Both the position numbers and the translations under genes were made by a program. The notes beneath the pieces were generated by a model. The model was given only the letters and a program-made list of their open reading frames with translations. It was not told the DNA's origin and searched no databases. This document shows, one piece after another, positions 17,019 to 25,814 of a DNA stretch of 64,000 nucleotides. The stretch lies in contig NZ_JAMXOC010000008.1 in NCBI RefSeq assembly GCF_024721265.1, positions 48,409 through 112,408 on the forward strand. The letters run 5' to 3'. Source of the stretch: Ohessyouella blattaphilus. Lineage in GTDB: Bacteria; Bacillota; Clostridia; Lachnospirales; Lachnospiraceae. Within the stretch, counting starts at the first letter, position 1. Each line of letters starts with the position of its first letter.

Positions 17019-17048
17019 ATTATACCGTATTGTTTTTTGCTTTGTCTA
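17019..17048 (-). promoter_or_regulatory. Promoter of the Tad operon
   Basis: On the minus strand TAGACA (17043-17048) and TATAAT (17019-17024), spacer 18 bp. It leaves a leader of about 150 nt (16859-17012) with a stem AACCAGCC/GGCTCG-type hairpin near its 5' end (about 16993-17015) and AAAAGGAGGAG at the 3' end. I compared the leader with cyclic-di-GMP riboswitch patterns and saw no match. Confidence 0.7.
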
Positions 17049-17085
17049 GTTGGCGATTTTACCAAAACATATTTTCGTTAAAGGC

Positions 17086-17119
17086 AAAGCCGCACGTTAC
17101 CTTGGTAAAGTGCGGCTTT
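17086..17119 (-). terminator. Hairpin after dCMP deaminase gene
   Basis: Arms AAAGCCGCAC and GTGCGGCTTT (10 bp) plus an inner TTACC/GGTAA stem. Downstream T-run on the minus strand is short (GCCTTT), so termination strength is uncertain. Confidence 0.7.
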
Positions 17120-17123
17120 GGTG

Positions 17124-17612
17124 CTAAATCTTAAATTTTACTTCCCGATCGGTCCAGTGGTAAGGGTGATAACGTACCCCTGCTGCATCAAACATTCGCT
17201 TGGAGGCAATCACGCCGTGGGTCTCGTGGTACTTGTCATCGCCATAGATAACCTCTTTAATTCCGCTTTGAATAATCGCTTTAGCGCATTCATTACAAGG
17301 GAATAAAGAGACGTAAATCTTGCTACCTTCTAGACTACCCCCTTTGTAGTTGAGGATCGCATTTAATTCGCTGTGAACGGTGTAGACGTATTTCGTCTCT
17401 AACGGATTTTCGCCTTCGCGAATCCAAGGAAATTCGTCATCATCACAGCCCTTTGGCAAACCGTTATAACCCATGGACAAAATTTTATTATCCTGATCCA
17501 CAATACAACAGCCTACTTGGGTGTTGGGGTCTTTTGAACGCATCCCCGAAAGCAGTGCCACACCCATAAAATATTCATCCCAGCTTATATAATCTTTTCT
17601 TTTCCCACTCAT
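17124..17612 (-). CDS. comEB: Deoxycytidylate (dCMP) deaminase
   Basis: Zinc-dependent conversion of dCMP to dUMP for dTTP synthesis. The 162-aa protein has the cytidine-deaminase zinc motif: HSELNAILN (His ligand and catalytic Glu) and PCNECAKAI (two Cys ligands). The N-terminal GCCIVDQDNKILSMGYNGLPKG is the substrate-binding region typical of the family. It is the last gene of a ywlC-upp-dcd unit, 17 bp after upp. Confidence 0.95.
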   Translation of the reverse strand: MSGKRKDYISWDEYFMGVALLSGMRSKDPNTQVGCCIVDQDNKILSMGYNGLPKGCDDDEFPWIREGENPLETKYVYTVHSELNAILNYKGGSLEGSKIYVSLFPCNECAKAIIQSGIKEVIYGDDKYHETHGVIASKRMFDAAGVRYHPYHWTDREVKFKI

Positions 17613-17628
17613 CCTCGATTACCTCACT

Positions 17629-18258
17629 TTATTTTGTTCCGAAAATACGATCTCCGGCATCGCCAAGACCAGGTACAATATACGCATGATCATTTAGTTT
17701 TTCATCTAACGCCCCAATATATAATTCCACATCAGAATGCTCATCCTGCATTCTCTTTACGCCTTCAGGAGCCGCGATAATACACATAAAACGAATGCTT
17801 TTTACGCCTTTGTCCTTTAGCATCTGAATGGCAGCCACACTGGAACCACCAGTAGCTAGCATGGGATCAACCACAAAGACCTCCCGTTCACTAGAGTCGG
17901 CCGGCAATTTGCAGTAGTATTCTACCGGTTCTAGGGTTTCGGGATCTCGGTACAGACCAATATGACCCACTTTTGCCGCTGGAACCATGTCTAGCATACC
18001 GTCAACCATTCCTAGGCCTGCTCGTAAAATCGGCACAATCGCCAGCTTTTTACCGCTTAATTCCTTTCCGACCATTTTCCCCATCGGTGTCTCGATTTCC
18101 ACGTCCTGCAACTTAAGATCTCTCGTAGCTTCGTAGCACATAAGGGCTGCGATTTCCCCAACGGCGCTACGGAAGTCTTTGGAGCCGGTATCCTTTCTCC
18201 TAATATAGGTGATTTTGTGCTGAATTAGCGGGTGGTCCATTACGTGAACATTTGACAT
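17629..18258 (-). CDS. upp: Uracil phosphoribosyltransferase
   Basis: Salvages uracil to UMP with PRPP. The 209-aa length and motifs are standard: [24 protein letters not shown], the PRPP loop [14 protein letters not shown] and the C-terminal [16 protein letters not shown]. It lies 2 bp after the threonylcarbamoyl-AMP synthase gene with AAGGAGG inside that gene's end, an order also seen in Bacillus. Confidence 0.98.
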   Translation of the reverse strand: MSNVHVMDHPLIQHKITYIRRKDTGSKDFRSAVGEIAALMCYEATRDLKLQDVEIETPMGKMVGKELSGKKLAIVPILRAGLGMVDGMLDMVPAAKVGHIGLYRDPETLEPVEYYCKLPADSSEREVFVVDPMLATGGSSVAAIQMLKDKGVKSIRFMCIIAAPEGVKRMQDEHSDVELYIGALDEKLNDHAYIVPGLGDAGDRIFGTK

Positions 18259-18260
18259 TT

Positions 18261-19319
18261 TTACTTATCCTCCTTGGTTAAATTGATGATTGCATGACCG
18301 GCAGCTTTCACAAGCCGATTCATAATTGCTTTCCCCATGCCTTTTTCGGCAAACGCTTCGCTATAGATGTAATCCACACCCATATCATCGAAGCTGCGAA
18401 GACTCTCATATAATCCTTTAGCAATACTAGCATCGTCCTGGCGGGTCCCGATAATCCGTACCTGTTCGTCTGGGTAGAGATAGGCAGACTCGGTTGTGGC
18501 AAGGACGCCTACCGTGAAGCCTTGTGCTCGTTTTTCCCGGGCCAGTTCATTGATTTTTTCGGCCACAGCCCTCGGCTCGCCTTTAATAATCACCAGCTGT
18601 CCCCTGGGAGCGTAGTGCTTGTATTTCATCCCTGGAGCCTTAGGTCCAGATTGGGTACCTATTTCTTTCCCGCCATCGATAATTTCACCGATGGTGTTCC
18701 TAAGCATACTTTTCGTAATCGCTCCCGGGCGGAGAATCTGAGGCGGTTCTACGGTTAAGTCAACTATGGTCGATTCCAGACCGATGCTAACTTCGCCACC
18801 ATCCACAATCATCTCGATTTTGCCTGTCATATCCTCAAGGACTCTGGCCGCATTAGTTGGGCTTGGCTTTCCGGAAGTATTGGCGCTAGGGGCCGCGATA
18901 TAGCCGCCACCAGCTTCGATAACCGCTCTCGCGATTTCCCAGTCAGGCATCCGTACGGCCACCGTTTCAAGCCCCCCGGTGGTTCCGTAGGGAACGCAGC
19001 TGGCTTTATTCAAAATAAGGGTCAAAGGGCCCGGCCAAAAAGCGCTGGCTAGGGCTTCGGCTTTTTCAGGAATCTCCGTGACGATTTTCGCTAGGTCTTC
19101 AAGCTTTGCAATATGGATAATCAGCGGGTTATCTGAAGGCCGCCCTTTTGCCTCGTAGATTTTAGCAGCGGCTTCTTCATTTAGGGCATCCGCTCCGAGA
19201 CCGTACACCGTCTCCGTGGGAAAAGCCACTAAACCGCCGGATTTTAGAATTTCTCCAGCTTCATCAATGGCCTCCTTATCGTGTATTATATCGTTCACTT
19301 TCTTTACTATCGTTTTCAT
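18261..19319 (-). CDS. ywlC: Threonylcarbamoyl-AMP synthase (Sua5/YwlC)
   Basis: Makes threonylcarbamoyl-AMP for the t6A37 modification of ANN-decoding tRNAs. The 352-aa protein has the YrdC fold ([42 protein letters not shown]) at residues 15-210 and the extra Sua5 C-terminal domain after a linker ([17 protein letters not shown]). A minus-strand TATAAT (19327-19332) ends about 8 bp before the ATG and no ribosome site is present, so the main transcript may be nearly leaderless. Confidence 0.95.
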   Translation of the reverse strand: MKTIVKKVNDIIHDKEAIDEAGEILKSGGLVAFPTETVYGLGADALNEEAAAKIYEAKGRPSDNPLIIHIAKLEDLAKIVTEIPEKAEALASAFWPGPLTLILNKASCVPYGTTGGLETVAVRMPDWEIARAVIEAGGGYIAAPSANTSGKPSPTNAARVLEDMTGKIEMIVDGGEVSIGLESTIVDLTVEPPQILRPGAITKSMLRNTIGEIIDGGKEIGTQSGPKAPGMKYKHYAPRGQLVIIKGEPRAVAEKINELAREKRAQGFTVGVLATTESAYLYPDEQVRIIGTRQDDASIAKGLYESLRSFDDMGVDYIYSEAFAEKGMGKAIMNRLVKAAGHAIINLTKEDK

Positions 19320-19336
19320 GTTTTCAATTATACTAC

Positions 19337-19375
19337 AAAAAAAGCCTTACGAACATCATTTATCGTCCGTAAGGC
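19337..19375 (-). terminator. Terminator of the GH18 gene
   Basis: Minus-strand arms GCCTTACG and CGTAAGGC (19344-19375) followed by eight T residues. The ywlC -10 element begins directly after the T-run, so terminator and next promoter overlap. Confidence 0.88.
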
Positions 19376-19389
19376 AAATTCTATTATCT

Positions 19390-21246
19390 TTAATTCGTAT
19401 ATTGAATAATTAGGTTCCAGATATTTGTATCTTCTTGTCCGAGAGACCAAGCAGCTACCCCAGCTAGATGATACTCTTTCATCAGCTTAAGCTTGGCTTC
19501 AATCGCCACCTCATCCTCAGGCCAGATCTTATACGTAGTCCCGTCTTTTTCCCAGGTAGCAAAATTTACGCCGTTCGCTTCATCAAACGTAACCTGGGCG
19601 CCGTTATTGTTGATAATGGCCTGGGCATCCGCCATGCCATAGGCTTCGGAGGTAACGTTAGTGGCATACTCAGCCGCTTCCGTACCTTCTTGAGAGGCTA
19701 TTTCCTCGGCGGTCTTGGGCGTTTCCATCCACAACCGGGTATAGAATGGCATTGCGTTAATCACCTTTTCAGCAGGCACTTCTTTTAACGTCTGTTCGAT
19801 TCCTTCTCTTACAAACGGAATTGAAGCGACCGGACCAGCCACAGGGGATCCGCCCCAGTGCTCGTCGTAACCCATAATGATTACGTAATCGGCAAAGACG
19901 CCTTGTTCAGCTCGGTTATAGTGGGTGTTGTGACCTTTTGGTACGTAATTATCCACCGAGAATACCAGGCCGTTTTGGCGACACTTTACGGATAGTTCCC
20001 GGACGAACTGAATATAATGCTCCCCGCATTCGGTAGAAACCATTTCAAAGTCTAAGTTAATGCCGTCGATACCGCTTTGAAGAGCGGCGGCAATCAGTTG
20101 GTTAATCAAATTCTCTCGCCTCGAGGTATACTTAAGAAGCTCCAGGGTCTGTTCATAAGAAGATATCCCGCCATCAAAGTCCCTAAGGGCCGCCCAAACT
20201 TCGATGTTTGATTGATGACAGTAATTAACGTACGTCGTATCCGCGATGGAATCGATGTTGCCGGCGGTGTCCTTTACGTGGAACCAGGTGGGCGAAATGG
20301 TGGTTAAGCCCTTGGTATTCGCAATCGTTGCTAAGATACCGTTATTGGCATAAGCGTTGCTAACGTTGTGCCAAGCCATATTGATGGTTTGGTTCTTAGA
20401 GATACTGGTAAATTCAGGCTCCTCGTAGTTAACTTCCCGCTTTTCGGTGCGCTCGTCGTTTAAGAGGCTCTGCTTAATATAGCCGATGTAGCCGTCTTTC
20501 GTTCGCACTTTTTGCCAGTCGTCTAAAGCTTCGATAACCGTTACCGTATCTTTGGCTGCGACCTCTGTTAAATAGGGGCTCTTTACCCCAGCTTGAAAGC
20601 GAACGTAATTCTTTCTTTTAACAGTAGCTACTTTTGTTTCTGTTCCGGTATTCACTACCACCCTTTCCGGATCCTTGAAGACTTCGAAATCCATATTCGT
20701 ATACTTCTTTACGAAATCAAGGGCGATAAAGGCCGTGCTTCCTTCGGTTTTTAATATAACATAGTCTTCCGTGTTCTTTTCTTTTGATACCTGATACTCC
20801 TTGGAGCCTACAGGTACCTGGATAACGTCGTTCGGCAACGTGTATAATAGAATATTTTCATTAGGATCCCAATAGAAACGCTGATTGATCAGGTCGCGAA
20901 CGGTCTCGTACCTTACGTAGGTTCTGCCTTCTTCGACCTTACCTTTTAGCTCCGCTATCTGATTGTCAACAATTACAGCGAGTTGACCTTCGCTTTCTAT
21001 TCCATAATATTCATTCAAATTCGCCTGCTCTTTCGAGGGGCTATATCTATTCCATAAGAAAAAACCGACAATAGCGGCAAGGATGAGGATAATCAAAAGC
21101 ACGGTGGAGATCACAAGATTTCTTTGTCTTCTCCGCTTCCTTTGAACTCTTCGCCTTGCACCAGCGCGCTTCCGGGTCGTTCCGGTACCGGAATCCGGGG
21201 CCTTCGCCGGTCGTCGTTTCCTTTTCTGTAAATCCTTCTCTTCCAT
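19390..21246 (-). CDS. Membrane-anchored GH18 hydrolase with SH3 domain
   Basis: A 618-aa cell-surface enzyme, probably acting on peptidoglycan (N-acetylglucosaminidase, as in spore SleL/YaaH relatives). Order: basic cytoplasmic tail (residues 1-45), one transmembrane helix (LVISTVLLIILILAAIVGFF), a copper-amine-oxidase-N-like stalk (about 85-215), an SH3 domain (VTVIEALDDWQKVRTKDGYIGYI), then GH18 (about 280-618) with the catalytic signature DGINLDFE. I set ATG 21246 because AGGAGG lies 6 bp upstream; the longer frame to 21264 has no such site. Confidence 0.92.
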   Translation of the reverse strand: MEEKDLQKRKRRPAKAPDSGTGTTRKRAGARRRVQRKRRRQRNLVISTVLLIILILAAIVGFFLWNRYSPSKEQANLNEYYGIESEGQLAVIVDNQIAELKGKVEEGRTYVRYETVRDLINQRFYWDPNENILLYTLPNDVIQVPVGSKEYQVSKEKNTEDYVILKTEGSTAFIALDFVKKYTNMDFEVFKDPERVVVNTGTETKVATVKRKNYVRFQAGVKSPYLTEVAAKDTVTVIEALDDWQKVRTKDGYIGYIKQSLLNDERTEKREVNYEEPEFTSISKNQTINMAWHNVSNAYANNGILATIANTKGLTTISPTWFHVKDTAGNIDSIADTTYVNYCHQSNIEVWAALRDFDGGISSYEQTLELLKYTSRRENLINQLIAAALQSGIDGINLDFEMVSTECGEHYIQFVRELSVKCRQNGLVFSVDNYVPKGHNTHYNRAEQGVFADYVIIMGYDEHWGGSPVAGPVASIPFVREGIEQTLKEVPAEKVINAMPFYTRLWMETPKTAEEIASQEGTEAAEYATNVTSEAYGMADAQAIINNNGAQVTFDEANGVNFATWEKDGTTYKIWPEDEVAIEAKLKLMKEYHLAGVAAWSLGQEDTNIWNLIIQYTN

Positions 21247-21370
21247 TACACACCTCCTACACAACCCCCATTATAGCAATAAATAACACACATTACACTA
21301 ATTTTTTGCACACAAGAGAAATTTAAGCGATGGCTAATTGCTTAATTGTTAAAAAGCACAGGATTGGTAG

Positions 21371-21532
21371 CTATACCGGCAGTTCCTTCTCCTTTCTCTT
21401 AAGATAAAGATACCACTGACCAAAAGGATCTTGCTGTGATACAATGATTCCCCTAAAGCGGCCTACATTAGAAACGGCTCTTAAGTGATTATAATTTTGT
21501 GAATTCATGGAGTTTGTCGAATGCGAACGCAT
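21371..21532 (-). pseudogene. Small unrecognised ORF, perhaps a gene remnant
   Basis: Fifty-three codons from ATG 21532 to TAG 21371; the peptide begins MRSHSTNSMNSQNYNHLRAV and ends FGQWYLYLKRKEKELPV. The frame is open for about 52 codons further upstream without a usable start, and there is no ribosome site before the ATG. A 105-codon open stretch in AT-rich DNA is unlikely by chance, so it may be the 3' remnant of a lost gene. I do not recognise the sequence. Confidence 0.35.
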
Positions 21533-21663
21533 TCTAAAATGACTTGGACTGATTAAGACTGGTTGATGTTCGTATCTTTTTCCCGCCTCTATGTAAATTT
21601 CATTATATAAAATTGGTAAACAAAAAACAAGAGTTACTTTATTAAGGCTTAATACATATTTAA

Positions 21664-21693
21664 TTGAATTACCCTGTTTCCCTATGCTATACT
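21664..21693 (+). promoter_or_regulatory. mecA promoter
   Basis: TTGAAT (21664-21669) and TATACT (21688-21693) with an 18-bp spacer, ending 20 bp before the mecA ATG. Confidence 0.65.
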
Positions 21694-21713
21694 ATACAAA
21701 AGGAAGTGATATT

Positions 21714-22436
21714 ATGAAGATTGAAAAAATCAATGACAATCAAATTCGCTGTACACTTACGCGTGCCGATTTAGCTTCCCGTCAACTACAACTTAGTGAG
21801 CTAGCTTATGGAACCGAAAAAGCCAAATCATTGTTTCACGACATGATGCAACAAGCGGCTTTTGAATTCGGTTTTGAAGCAGAGGATATCCCTTTAATGA
21901 TAGAGGCAATCCCCGCAAGTGCGGATTCGATTGTGCTCATTATTACGAAAGTGGAGAACCCTGAAGAACTAGATGCTAGATTCTCAAGATTTTCACCCTC
22001 GGCAGACGAGGACTGGACGAATGAGAACTCACTTAAATCAGACAAATTAGAAGGGGCAGAAAACCTTATGGATTATCTTGGTAAAGTCAAAGATAAAACC
22101 GGCGCCTCTCCAGTTCCAACAAAAGCAGAAGCCATCAATACTATGGGGCTTCACCTATTCTCTTTTGCTAGCCTTGATAGTGTTACCCAGGCGGCGAAGT
22201 TATTAGAGAATATGTACAGTGGTTCGAACACCTTATATAAGGACAATAGAGAAGATATTTATATTCTTGCGATTACGCAATCAGAATTAACGACGAATGC
22301 CTTCAATAGAATCTGCAATATGTTGTCAGAGTTTGGTACGTTGGAGAAATCTGGAGGAGCTACTCTAGCTTATTTAGAGGAGCATTGCCAGGTTATCATC
22401 GCGGCGGATGCAATTAAAAAATTGGCAGCTTTATAG
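21714..22436 (+). CDS. mecA: Adaptor protein MecA
   Basis: Adaptor that delivers substrates to the ClpC-ClpP protease. The 240-aa protein has the N-terminal substrate-recognition domain (MKIEKINDNQIRCTLTRADL), an acidic variable linker (about 95-130) and the C-terminal ClpC-binding domain (LHLFSFASLDSVTQAAKLL...LYKDNREDIYILAI). The start is ATG 21714 behind AAAGGAAG; the upstream ATG at 21684 is inside the -10 region. It is monocistronic, with its own promoter and terminator. Confidence 0.9.
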   Translation: MKIEKINDNQIRCTLTRADLASRQLQLSELAYGTEKAKSLFHDMMQQAAFEFGFEAEDIPLMIEAIPASADSIVLIITKVENPEELDARFSRFSPSADEDWTNENSLKSDKLEGAENLMDYLGKVKDKTGASPVPTKAEAINTMGLHLFSFASLDSVTQAAKLLENMYSGSNTLYKDNREDIYILAITQSELTTNAFNRICNMLSEFGTLEKSGGATLAYLEEHCQVIIAADAIKKLAAL

Positions 22437-22454
22437 AATTTACAGTATAGCGAG

Positions 22455-22488
22455 AAAAATGACGACTTTAATTAGTCGTCATTTTTTT
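22455..22488 (+). terminator. mecA terminator
   Basis: Arms AAAAATGACGACT and AGTCGTCATTTTT around a 6-nt loop, with seven T residues. It is nearly symmetrical and may also stop murG transcription on the other strand. Confidence 0.9.
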
Positions 22489-22514
22489 ATGTCCTAGGAG
22501 CTCTTCGAACGCTC

Positions 22515-23579
22515 CTAATTGGTAATCTCTTCAATTAAATCAACAATCGTATCAATGGAGTTCTGTTGGTCAGAACTTTTCATGTTATCGGTGTACTGCT
22601 TGCGATTTTCATACAGGTGGTTAACGGTTTCTAAAAGAAGCTCATCCGTTAGCGTCTCTTCTTCGAGGACCATACTAAAGCCCTGCTTTTCAAAGGAGCG
22701 GGCGTTCAGTAGTTGGTCGCCGCGGCTAGCCTTTGACGGTAGGGGGATTAGCAGGTTGGGCTTTCGCAGGGATAGAAGTTCGCAGATGGCATTAGCACCA
22801 GCTCTGGAGATAACGATATCAGTTAGGGCGAACACATCCTTAAGCTCTTCTTTTAAGTATTCAAACTGGGCGTAACCAGCTAAGTCCTTTAGATTTGGGT
22901 CTAGCTTGTCTTTTCCACATAAGTGAACCACTTGGTAATTCTCTAGCAACTTTGGCAGCACAGCCCGAATGGTATTGTTAATCGCCACCGAGCCCAGACT
23001 ACCACCGGCCACGAGAATAACGGGATTCTTCGAGCGAAAGCCCAGGAAGCTCCGAGCTTTTACCGGATCGCCAGAAAGTAGCTCTTGGCGAATCGGTGAC
23101 CCGGTTAGGACAGCCTTCTCTTTTGGCAAGAGTTCTAACGTCTCCGGAAAGTTACAGCAGACCTTGGTGGCCGCTGAGAGGGCTAATTTATTGGCTAGAC
23201 CAGGAGTCATATCGGATTCGTGGATGATTACAGGAATCTTTAATCTTTTCGCAGCGTGGACCACAGGAACGGTAACAAAGCCGCCCTTGGAGAAGACGAT
23301 ATCCGGCTTTAGTACTTCCAGTAGTTTTTTGGCTTCACCCATTCCTCTAAGAACTCGGAAAGGATCCGTAAAGTTCTTTAAGCTAAAGTATCGTCTAAGC
23401 TTTCCTGAGGAGATACCGTGATAAGGAATACCGAAGGATTCAATTAAATCCTTTTCAATGCCCTCGTAAGAGCCGATGTAGTGTACATCGTAATTCAGTT
23501 CTTCTAGCCGCGGTAATAAGGCGATATTGGGGGTCACATGTCCGGCGGAACCGCCACCGGTTAAGATTATTCTTTTCAA
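22515..23579 (-). CDS. murG: UDP-GlcNAc:undecaprenyl-PP-MurNAc-pentapeptide transferase
   Basis: Makes lipid II from lipid I at the cytoplasmic face of the membrane (GT28). The 354-aa protein shows the N-terminal GGGSAGHVTPNIAL, the central SKGGFVTVPVV and the UDP-GlcNAc site GGSLGSVAINN and ISRAGANAICELLSLRKPNLLIPLP. Start is TTG 23579 behind AAAGGAG. It is transcribed alone, away from mtnN, and not within a dcw cluster, which is common for a second or stand-alone murG in Clostridia. Confidence 0.96.
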   Translation of the reverse strand: MKRIILTGGGSAGHVTPNIALLPRLEELNYDVHYIGSYEGIEKDLIESFGIPYHGISSGKLRRYFSLKNFTDPFRVLRGMGEAKKLLEVLKPDIVFSKGGFVTVPVVHAAKRLKIPVIIHESDMTPGLANKLALSAATKVCCNFPETLELLPKEKAVLTGSPIRQELLSGDPVKARSFLGFRSKNPVILVAGGSLGSVAINNTIRAVLPKLLENYQVVHLCGKDKLDPNLKDLAGYAQFEYLKEELKDVFALTDIVISRAGANAICELLSLRKPNLLIPLPSKASRGDQLLNARSFEKQGFSMVLEEETLTDELLLETVNHLYENRKQYTDNMKSSDQQNSIDTIVDLIEEITN

Positions 23580-23681
23580 CCTATTAACTCCTTTTGTCCC
23601 ATAAATTTGTGGTATAATACGTTATGCATTATTATAGCAGAGTTAGTAGAAAAATGGAAAAAAAGATGGAGGGTTGAAGAG

Positions 23682-24374
23682 ATGATAGGTATTATTGGTG
23701 CCATGGCAGAAGAGGTACAAGGACTTATCCAGGTGATGGAAAATGTAAGCGTTATGGAGAAGGCGTCCATGACTTTTCATAAAGGGCAGCTATATAAGCA
23801 AGAGGTGGTCGTGGTTCGCAGCGGCATCGGTAAGGTAAATGCTGCTGTCTGCGCCCAGATTCTGATTGACGAATTTGCGGTGGAGACGATTATTAATACT
23901 GGAATTGCCGGCTCTTTAGACGAACGCATCGACATTGGCGATATGGTAATCTCAACGGATGCGGTGCATCACGATATGGATGCCACTATTTTTGGGGATC
24001 CCTTAGGTCAGGTTCCGCGGATGGATACCCTTTATTTCCCAGCAGATCAGGGATTAGCGGCGAAGGCGAAAGGGGTCAATGAAGCGGTGAACCCACAGAT
24101 CAAGACCTTCCTCGGCCGAGTTGCCAGTGGTGATCAGTTTGTCTCTAGCAAGGAGAAGAAGGCCGTGATTAAAGAAAGTTTTGGTCCGTTATGCGTAGAG
24201 ATGGAAGGCGCAGCGATTGCTCACGTGGCGTACCTTAACCACTGTCCTTACCTCATTGTGCGGTCGATTTCCGATAAGGCAGATGATAGTGCCACCGAGG
24301 ATTATGAGGTGTTTGAAAAAAAAGCGGTGGCCAATTCTACAACTTTCATGCGGTCGTTGATAGAACGCTGGTAA
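23682..24374 (+). CDS. mtnN: 5'-methylthioadenosine/S-adenosylhomocysteine nucleosidase
   Basis: Cleaves adenine from MTA and SAH in the SAM salvage cycle. From ATG 23682 (behind GGAGGG) the protein is 230 aa, the normal family length; the longer frame from 23607 runs through the promoter. Motifs: MIGIIGAMAEEVQ, RSGIGKVNAAVCAQ, INTGIAGSLDE, the catalytic Glu region CVEMEGAAIAHVAY and catalytic Asp in RSISDKAD. Confidence 0.96.
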   Translation: MIGIIGAMAEEVQGLIQVMENVSVMEKASMTFHKGQLYKQEVVVVRSGIGKVNAAVCAQILIDEFAVETIINTGIAGSLDERIDIGDMVISTDAVHHDMDATIFGDPLGQVPRMDTLYFPADQGLAAKAKGVNEAVNPQIKTFLGRVASGDQFVSSKEKKAVIKESFGPLCVEMEGAAIAHVAYLNHCPYLIVRSISDKADDSATEDYEVFEKKAVANSTTFMRSLIERW

Positions 24375-24442
24375 TTTGGTAAACTAGAAACGTGAAATTA
24401 TTCTAAAAGCAGATATTAAGAAAAGAAAGGAAGCACAAGAAC

Positions 24443-25789
24443 ATGCAAAATATTAAATTTGATTATAGTAGGGCGAGCTCCTTTATCCGTGAGGATGAAG
24501 TGAAACAAATGGAAGAACTTACTTTACTAGCTAAGGAGACCTTAGTCCAAAAAAGAGGGGCAGGAAACGATTTCCTCGGTTGGATTGATTTGCCAGTGGC
24601 TTATGATAAAGAAGAGTTTGCTAGAATTAAGCAGGCCGCGAAGAAGATTCAAGACGATTCCGAGGTGTTAATCGCGATCGGTATCGGTGGCTCTTACTTA
24701 GGCGCAAAAGCCGCCATTGAGTTTTTACGCCACAGCTTTTACAATACGGTTTCGAAAGAAGTTCGCAAAACGCCGGAAATCTACTTTGCTGGTCAGAATA
24801 TCAGCGCTACGTACTTACAAGACTTAATCGAAGTGATTGGGGACCGGGACTTTTCGGTAAATATTATCAGTAAGTCGGGAACGACCACAGAGCCGGCCAT
24901 CGCCTTCCGCGTATTTAAGGAAATGCTTGAAAAGAAATACGGTAAGGAAGAAGCGGCTAAGCGTATCTACGCGACCACGGATAAAGCAAGAGGATCGTTA
25001 AAGAACCTAGCGGATGCTGAAGGCTATGAAACCTTTGTAGTACCTGATGATGTAGGTGGACGTTTTTCTGTTTTAACGGCTGTTGGTCTATTGCCAATCG
25101 CCGTTAGCGGTGCCGATATTGACCTGCTTATGAAAGGGGCAGCCGATGCTAGAGAGATCACACTAAGTGCGCCTTACGAAGAGAACGATGCGCTAAAATA
25201 CGCGGCTGTTCGCAATATTTTACACGGTAAGGGCAAGGACATCGAGATTCTCGCTAACTACGAACCAAATCTTCATTTTGTGGGCGAATGGTGGAAGCAA
25301 CTCTACGGTGAAAGCGAAGGCAAGGACCAAAAAGGTATTTTCAACGCTGCCGTTGACCTAACCACAGATCTCCATTCTCTGGGCCAGTTTATCCAAGACG
25401 GTAGCCGTAACATTATGGAGACGGTGATGAACATCGAAACCATGGATCAGGAAGTGGTCCTAAAAGAGGAAGCAGTTGACTTAGACGGCCTTAACTACTT
25501 AGCCGGTAAAACCATGGATTTCGTTAACAAAAACGCTATGCGCGGTACTGTACTTGCTCATACAGATGGTGGCATTCCGGTAATGATGATCAACATCGCT
25601 AAAAGAGATGAGTATTCTCTCGGACAGCTTTTCTACTTCTTTGAATTTGCTGTTGGTGTTAGCGGATATCTTTCTGGCGTCAATCCTTTTGACCAACCGG
25701 GAGTGGAAAGCTATAAGAAGAATATGTTCGCTCTTCTTGGTAAACCGGGGTTTGAGAAAGAACGGGAAGAGTTATTAAAAAGATTATAA
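24443..25789 (+). CDS. pgi: Glucose-6-phosphate isomerase
   Basis: Interconverts glucose-6-phosphate and fructose-6-phosphate. The 448-aa length is that of the short Firmicutes form. Signature motifs are [17 protein letters not shown] near residue 75, [15 protein letters not shown] near 140, [20 protein letters not shown] (signature 1) near 197, and [10 protein letters not shown] near the C terminus. Ribosome site AGAAAGGAAG lies upstream of the ATG. It precedes the decarboxylase gene by 25 bp. Confidence 0.98.
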   Translation: MQNIKFDYSRASSFIREDEVKQMEELTLLAKETLVQKRGAGNDFLGWIDLPVAYDKEEFARIKQAAKKIQDDSEVLIAIGIGGSYLGAKAAIEFLRHSFYNTVSKEVRKTPEIYFAGQNISATYLQDLIEVIGDRDFSVNIISKSGTTTEPAIAFRVFKEMLEKKYGKEEAAKRIYATTDKARGSLKNLADAEGYETFVVPDDVGGRFSVLTAVGLLPIAVSGADIDLLMKGAADAREITLSAPYEENDALKYAAVRNILHGKGKDIEILANYEPNLHFVGEWWKQLYGESEGKDQKGIFNAAVDLTTDLHSLGQFIQDGSRNIMETVMNIETMDQEVVLKEEAVDLDGLNYLAGKTMDFVNKNAMRGTVLAHTDGGIPVMMINIAKRDEYSLGQLFYFFEFAVGVSGYLSGVNPFDQPGVESYKKNMFALLGKPGFEKEREELLKRL

Positions 25790-25814
25790 TAGAACGATTA
25801 ATGCGGGGTTAGCG

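Larger units (their letters stand above)
21247..21713. other. 467-bp region between GH18 gene and mecA
   Basis: Holds the divergent start regions of the GH18 gene and mecA and, between them, a minus-strand frame that stays open for about 105 codons but has an ATG only for its last 53 (see 21371-21532). No RNA structure or repeat was evident apart from this. Composition is more AT-rich than the flanking genes. Confidence 0.6.

Noticed and set aside
22519..23421. Long + strand ORFs opposite murG (118 and 150 codons)
   Set aside because: Shadow frames of murG: no ribosome sites, Ser/Arg-rich translations and no family resemblance.
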